59,085 nucleotides of DNA from Opitutaceae bacterium. GTDB lineage: Bacteria; Verrucomicrobiota; Verrucomicrobiia; Opitutales; Opitutaceae. This document shows positions 57,600-59,085 of the stretch, piece after piece. A program made the translations under genes and the position numbers. The stretch's first letter is position 1. Each line of letters begins with the position of its first letter. The notes below the pieces were generated by a model, which searched no databases, was not told the origin of the DNA, and saw only the letters and a list, made by a program, of their open reading frames with translations. The stretch lies in contig JADJZJ010000022.1 of the NCBI GenBank assembly GCA_016715765.1, forward strand, positions 1 through 59,085, given 5' to 3'.

Positions 57600-59085
57600 A
57601 AAAGAACATCCGCCGCCGTGCCGCGAGCGTGAGAGGGCCCGCCGCGGCCCTGCTGGCGGCCGCGCTGCGGGCGCAGGGCGAGGGCGTCTTCATCGGCCGG
57701 CGCGCGGCGAACCGCAGCGGCTACGTGATGGTTTTTGCCAATGAGCAGTTTTGCGCGATGACCGGCTACAACCGGGAGGAGCTGGCCGGCCAGAGCCAGA
57801 TCGTCCTGCACATGGAGCGTTCGGATCGCGAGCGGCTGACCCGGTGGCTGAAAAAATCCCAGCCCGGACCGCTGGCCGGCGAAGGCTATGTGCTGCGCAA
57901 GGACGGCACGATGATCTACACGGCCTGGAGCTTCAGCCACGTGATCCCCGCGCGCGGCCAGAACATCCATTTTGTGGCCACGTACCGGGACATGACCGTG
58001 AAGCGAAGCCTGCAGGAGGCGCTGGTGCACGCCCAGCGGCTGGATGCGCTCGGGCGGCTCGCCGGCGGCGTGGCGCATGACTTCAACAACCTCATCTCGG
58101 TCATCAACGGTTACTGCGAACTGCTGGCCACTCAGGTCGCGGACCGCGCGGAGGCGCTGCATGCCGTGGGGGAGATCCACCGCGCCGGCCGCAAGGCCGC
58201 CAAGCTGACCCGCCAGCTGCTCGCCTTCGGGCGCCGGCAGCCGATGGATGCGCGCGTCATCAACCTGAACCAGGTCGTGCGCGACAACGCGGAGATTCTC
58301 GAGCGCCTGCTCGGCAGCAACCGGCACCTCGTGCTCGAACTGGCGGGAGACCTCGGCAACGTGCGCACGGATCCGGCGCAGTTCCAGCAGGTACTGCTCA
58401 ATCTCACCATCAACGCCCGGGATGCGCTGCGCGACCAGGGCCGCATGGTCATCCGCACGGCGAACCGCGAGATCATGCCCGAAATGCATCGCCGGCTGAC
58501 CGACATCCCGCCGGGACGGTACGTGACCCTGACGGTGAGCGACAACGGCAGCGGCATGGATGCGGAGACGCAGAAGCACCTCTTCGAGCCGTTTTTCACC
58601 ACCAAGCCGGAGGGCCAGGGCACGGGCCTGGGCCTCGCCCTGGTCTACGGCGTGGTGCAGCAGAGCGGCGGTCACATCACGGTGAACAGCAAGCCGGAGG
58701 ACGGATCCACCTTTGAAATCATGCTGCCCGAGGCGCGCGCTCCGCTGCCCGCCCGGACCGCGAAGGCCGGCGCCTCGCGGGTGCCGCGGACCCGCGGCCA
58801 TGAGACGGTGCTGCTCGTGGAGGAGGACGAGGTCCTGCGCGACATGGTCGCCGGTGTGCTGACGTCGGACGGCTACCGGGTGGTTGACGCCCCCCTGCCC
58901 CGTGAGGGGCGGGAAAAGGCCCGGGCGGCGGACAAGCCGGTACAGCTCCTCATCGTCAATCTGGCCGGGGAAGGCGAAAGTCTGGCGCGGGCGCTCCATG
59001 CGGCCCGGCCCGGGCTGCGGGTGCTCAACATCTGCAATCACAACGCCCAGCAGACCCTGGTCTGGCTGCCGCCCGAGCATCAGCG
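57596..59085 (+). CDS. PAS-domain histidine kinase with degenerate receiver, cut by the window end
   Basis: At least 496 codons from GTG 57596, whose GTGA overlaps the pdxH stop. The frame runs off the window with no stop. A PAS domain (residues 28-135, FANEQFCAMTGYNREELAGQS) is followed by a dimerisation domain with phospho-acceptor His161 in GGVAHDFNNLISV. An ATP-binding domain follows near 200-385 (INARDALRDQG, DNGSGMD, GTGLGLALVYGVV). From about residue 402 a receiver-like domain begins (TVLLVEEDEVLRDMVAGVL). The position of the phosphorylated aspartate reads Asn455 in LLIVNLAGEG, so it is probably a pseudo-receiver. No signal peptide or transmembrane segment is seen. It would be a soluble sensor kinase with an unknown signal. 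Confidence 0.85.
   Translation, partial: MKKNIRRRAASVRGPAAALLAAALRAQGEGVFIGRRAANRSGYVMVFANEQFCAMTGYNREELAGQSQIVLHMERSDRERLTRWLKKSQPGPLAGEGYVLRKDGTMIYTAWSFSHVIPARGQNIHFVATYRDMTVKRSLQEALVHAQRLDALGRLAGGVAHDFNNLISVINGYCELLATQVADRAEALHAVGEIHRAGRKAAKLTRQLLAFGRRQPMDARVINLNQVVRDNAEILERLLGSNRHLVLELAGDLGNVRTDPAQFQQVLLNLTINARDALRDQGRMVIRTANREIMPEMHRRLTDIPPGRYVTLTVSDNGSGMDAETQKHLFEPFFTTKPEGQGTGLGLALVYGVVQQSGGHITVNSKPEDGSTFEIMLPEARAPLPARTAKAGASRVPRTRGHETVLLVEEDEVLRDMVAGVLTSDGYRVVDAPLPREGREKARAADKPVQLLIVNLAGEGESLARALHAARPGLRVLNICNHNAQQTLVWLPPEHQ

Overview
The window is a GC-rich, densely coded piece of a bacterial chromosome. The gene set (nadA-nadC-nadB, pssA-dnaN, gmk, miaB, rlmN, pdxH, a type I DAHP synthase, GH88 and GH43-like enzymes, uroporphyrinogen-decarboxylase-family and Gfo/Idh proteins) and the base composition suggest Verrucomicrobiota, most likely Opitutaceae. 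That placement is an inference from gene content, not from a marker tree. No rRNA, tRNA, prophage, IS transposase or CRISPR array was seen.

Layout. 0.2-7.2 kb: a nitronate-monooxygenase-like flavoprotein, a decayed AbrB-type antitoxin, a methyltransferase and pyruvate carboxylase. 7.5-16.4 kb: a YkgJ-type cysteine-cluster protein, a DapA-family lyase, an unrecognised barrel-like protein, an S9 peptidase, a haem-binding protein and a Gfo/Idh oxidoreductase. 16.5-19.1 kb: DUF2007, a DUF2959 lipoprotein and a CorC/HlyC membrane protein. 19.4-25.6 kb: a UroD-family protein, a GH43-like protein, an AmpG-like MFS carrier, an amidase lipoprotein and threonine dehydratase. 26-30 kb: an EF-hand protein, a RelE-like protein, pssA, dnaN and a membrane protein. 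30.7-34.9 kb: a lysine-2,3-aminomutase-like radical SAM enzyme coupled to an aminotransferase, then a hydrolase. 35.1-38.7 kb: de novo NAD synthesis. 38.9-50.3 kb: gmk, a four-helix-bundle gene inside an inverted-repeat element, miaB, a nucleotidase-transglycosylase fusion, DAHP synthase, a Sel1 protein and rlmN. 50.6-59.1 kb: an aldo-keto reductase, a PHP phosphatase, GH88, MarC, an M20 peptidase, DUF985, pdxH and a histidine kinase cut by the window end.

The striking feature is the intergenic DNA. Almost every gap holds paired inverted repeats from about a dozen families. I use these names. REP-A (GTAGGGCCCGACCTCC), REP-B (GTAGGGCGGGGTCTCC), REP-C (GTAGGGCAGGTCTCCG), REP-F (GTAGGAGCGGCTTTATG) and REP-G (GTAGGGCGTCACCTTGG) start with the GTAG tetranucleotide typical of REP elements. 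REP-H (GTGGCTACGAGCGTGAG) is a GTGG variant. D1 (TTAACCACGGATTACACGG), D2 (TTAACCACAAAGAACACA), E (GAGAACGAGAAAGATT), I (GTCATTCTGAACGAAG), J (AACAGCCTGGGGT), K (CTCTCGCGGAGCCGCG) and L (GGGAGCGCGACCGCCC) lack it. M (TCCGTAGGCCCGGCGAAGG) is a micro-module found inside other families. Repeats nest inside one another, supply stop codons and C-terminal tails to genes, and twice sit in frame inside conserved coding sequences.

The best candidate for an undescribed system is at 40081-40548. There an E-family inverted repeat encloses a four-helix-bundle gene of the 23S-rRNA-intervening-sequence family, while several ORF-less E hairpins lie elsewhere in the window. Five genes carry single-base frameshifts. 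All are in short homopolymers or ambiguous bases, so consensus error is the first explanation.
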